A stretch of 64,000 nucleotides of DNA, taken from contig NZ_CP039934.1 of the NCBI RefSeq assembly GCF_009792295.1, positions 3,678,501 to 3,742,500 on the forward strand, read 5' to 3'. The position numbers and the translations under genes were made by a program. The notes beneath the pieces are model-generated. The model was not told the origin of the DNA, did not search any database, and saw only the letters and a list, made by a program, of their open reading frames with translations. Shown here piece after piece: positions 62,471-64,000 of the stretch. Origin of the DNA: Myroides fluvii (lineage in GTDB: Bacteria > Bacteroidota > Bacteroidia > Flavobacteriales > Flavobacteriaceae). How positions within the stretch are numbered: the stretch's first letter is position 1; each line of letters begins with the position of its first letter.

Positions 62471-63472
62471 TTATTTAGCACTCAATGCTTTTAAATTTTC
62501 ATTTTTAATTTTAAGCATATTTTGATAATGTACAGTCCATATTCCATCACTATAATCTCCTATTCTTCCTTTTGGATTATTGCGAATATTGTGGTAAAGT
62601 TTAAAATCTCGCTCTAAATCTAAATTAGCGCGATTAATTTGATTTAAAGTAGTTGCAATTGCTTTATTACGATCTTTAGTTGAAGCCTTAGTCGAGAAAG
62701 AATTAGACTTTACATCATAAATATCTGTTGGCAAATTTTGTTTAATTCGATCAATCAACTCTTCTTTATCTATCTGTGCATGATATCCCGACGCTTCTTT
62801 CTTCTTCGCTATATGTAATTCTTCTCTAAACTGCAAAGCTAAATCTGCAGCAGAACCAACTACTAGGACAGGTATTTTGGGTACATAAGCTAAAAAGCTC
62901 AATCCCTCCAAAACTTTTTCTCCTACATTCGTATCCGCTTTTAATTTTTCATCCTGAGCCAGTTCTTCTATTTTTTGTCTAACTCCTTCACTTAATTCGA
63001 TTCGATCTAATGCATCATATCGCTTTAACTTTGCACCTGGATTAAGTTTTTTATACTGCTGTGTCAATTCATGTAATTCGTTCAAAAACTCAAAATAATC
63101 CACATTAACAACAATTTCACTCTCAACTAAATCCTTTAAAACTTGTTGTTGTAATTTTTCTACATTAGACTTGAACTCTTCATCCGAGATTGATGTTTTT
63201 TTAACTTTGGATAAATCTACCAATAAACTATTGTACATTGTCAATTGGTTGTCAATTTGCTTCGCTAAAACAACACGCATTTTTGAATCATATTTTTTGA
63301 TTAATAAATCAAAATTATTTTCATAATTATCAAGCGAATAACTCTCGTCTACCTGAACTTCTGAAGATTGATGATTTAAAATCTCATTTATAATCCTTTC
63401 ATTTTCTGCGGAATTCTCTTTTTTACATCCTATCAAAGAAAAAAAAGCTAAGGCAATTATTATTTTTCTCAT
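62471..63472 (-). CDS. Helical lipoprotein, hypothetical
   Basis: 333 residues with a short signal and lipobox (FFSLIGCKKEN). The mature protein is highly charged and helical with coiled-coil stretches (about 80-125 and 145-190), and a short hydrophobic run (VPKIPVLVVGSAADLALQF near residue 205). It begins one base after the stop of the 63474 gene, so both are in one operon. No family recognised. Confidence 0.72.
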   Translation of the reverse strand: MRKIIIALAFFSLIGCKKENSAENERIINEILNHQSSEVQVDESYSLDNYENNFDLLIKKYDSKMRVVLAKQIDNQLTMYNSLLVDLSKVKKTSISDEEFKSNVEKLQQQVLKDLVESEIVVNVDYFEFLNELHELTQQYKKLNPGAKLKRYDALDRIELSEGVRQKIEELAQDEKLKADTNVGEKVLEGLSFLAYVPKIPVLVVGSAADLALQFREELHIAKKKEASGYHAQIDKEELIDRIKQNLPTDIYDVKSNSFSTKASTKDRNKAIATTLNQINRANLDLERDFKLYHNIRNNPKGRIGDYSDGIWTVHYQNMLKIKNENLKALSAK

Positions 63473-63473
63473 A

Positions 63474-64000
63474 TTAAAATTTTCTTTCTTTTCCTAAATC
63501 TAATACAGTAATTATCTCTGTTTCGTCTAAATTTTCACTTGTATAAACGAAATATTGTATTTTGTTTTCTACATAAAATTTAGTTTTAACTTTACCTAAA
63601 CTTTCAACATTAGCTATGAGATTATTCTCATAAAAAACCTTTTCCATTTGATCACTACTAAAAAAACCTCCTCGATTAATTCGCAGAATATCAGTAAGCT
63701 CAACATCCTGCCCCACTTGTTTAAAAACTAATATATAATATGCTTCTTTGGTAATCAATAAATATTGTAAATGGACTAAAGCCTCTCTTTTTGCAATGTT
63801 TTTGTCTTCGATAATCTTTCTTTCAAAAATCGTATATAACTCCCCTTTCTCTACATTCAATAATCGGGTTCCAATCTCCTGAAACCAAATATTGATATTC
63901 GAATAATATGGATCGAGTTTAATTAATGATTCATAATACGTTTTTAACTCCCTATTTTCGTTTACATCAATTGATTCGCTTGACGTCGCCTCCGCGTCCT
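63474..64000 (-). CDS. Hypothetical protein, 5' end outside window
   Basis: The frame stays open to the right edge, so the gene starts beyond it; a TTG at 63860 is internal, because upstream codons read coherently (ENRELKTYYESLIKLDPYYS, then NIWFQEIGTRLLNVEKGE). The TPR-like helix at the edge precedes a small alpha/beta domain. Co-transcribed with the lipoprotein gene at 62471. No family recognised. Confidence 0.7.
   Translation of the reverse strand, partial: DAEATSSESIDVNENRELKTYYESLIKLDPYYSNINIWFQEIGTRLLNVEKGELYTIFERKIIEDKNIAKREALVHLQYLLITKEAYYILVFKQVGQDVELTDILRINRGGFFSSDQMEKVFYENNLIANVESLGKVKTKFYVENKIQYFVYTSENLDETEIITVLDLGKERKF

Overview
The window is AT-rich bacterial chromosome with the marks of a Bacteroidota/Flavobacteriaceae genome. 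It has many lipoproteins with short N-terminal signals and a Cys just before a Ser/Lys/Asp-rich stretch, small outer-membrane beta-barrels, a VirE/VapE-type protein and a BfmA/BtgA-type mobilisation protein typical of Bacteroidota elements, and -7 boxes of the TAnnTTTG type. Myroides or a close relative is plausible, but the genus cannot be fixed from sequence reading alone.

Region 1 (1-19134) is an integrated element carrying defence genes. It opens inside a tyrosine integrase, followed by a membrane protein, an excisionase-like HTH protein, a VapE-like P-loop protein, a cluster of TTACCT/AGGTAA repeats, a mobilisation accessory protein without a visible relaxase, a long imperfect hairpin and small cargo genes. 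Then come a type I restriction-modification operon (hsdM-rhuM-hsdS-hsdR), a possible uracil-DNA-glycosylase-like protein and an EVE-McrB/McrC modification-dependent restriction pair. It closes with a 20-bp perfect inverted repeat and the C-terminal remnant of a second integrase.

Region 2 (18854-22575) is a decay zone. A 37-bp direct repeat brackets the integrase remnant and a HigBA toxin-antitoxin pair, followed by fragments of IS66, RadC and a metallophosphoesterase. Region 3 (22576-33682) holds mostly chromosomal genes (PH-like membrane protein, acyl-CoA dehydrogenase, AraC regulator, GNAT acetyltransferase, His/Lys-rich secreted protein). It also has a two-gene coiled-coil/DUF4112 operon of unknown function, a SLOG protein and a WYL regulator next to a PD-(D/E)XK nuclease.

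Region 4 (33892-43236, all minus) begins with a sigma factor, a single-pass anti-sigma/TPR-like protein and a secreted, membrane-anchored TPR-CHAT (caspase-like) protein. A five-gene set of surface lipoproteins, including a seven-repeat YWKNG propeller-like protein, lies upstream in the same direction. The sigma-TPR-CHAT operon is the strongest candidate for an under-described system: a periplasm-facing caspase-fold protein coupled to a sigma switch, with a G9 tract in the predicted leader. Region 5 (43814-54539) holds transport and stress genes (BCCT transporter, DUF389, NhaA, chromate transporter, lipocalin, ADP-ribosylglycohydrolase) mixed with IS1182, amidohydrolase and PhzF remnants. Region 6 (54717-64000) is rich in small secreted proteins and lipoproteins, with paralogous lipoproteins, one frameshifted at a G5 run and one reduced to its signal peptide. 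It also has short tandem repeats and a gene running off the right edge. No rRNA, tRNA or CRISPR array was recognised.
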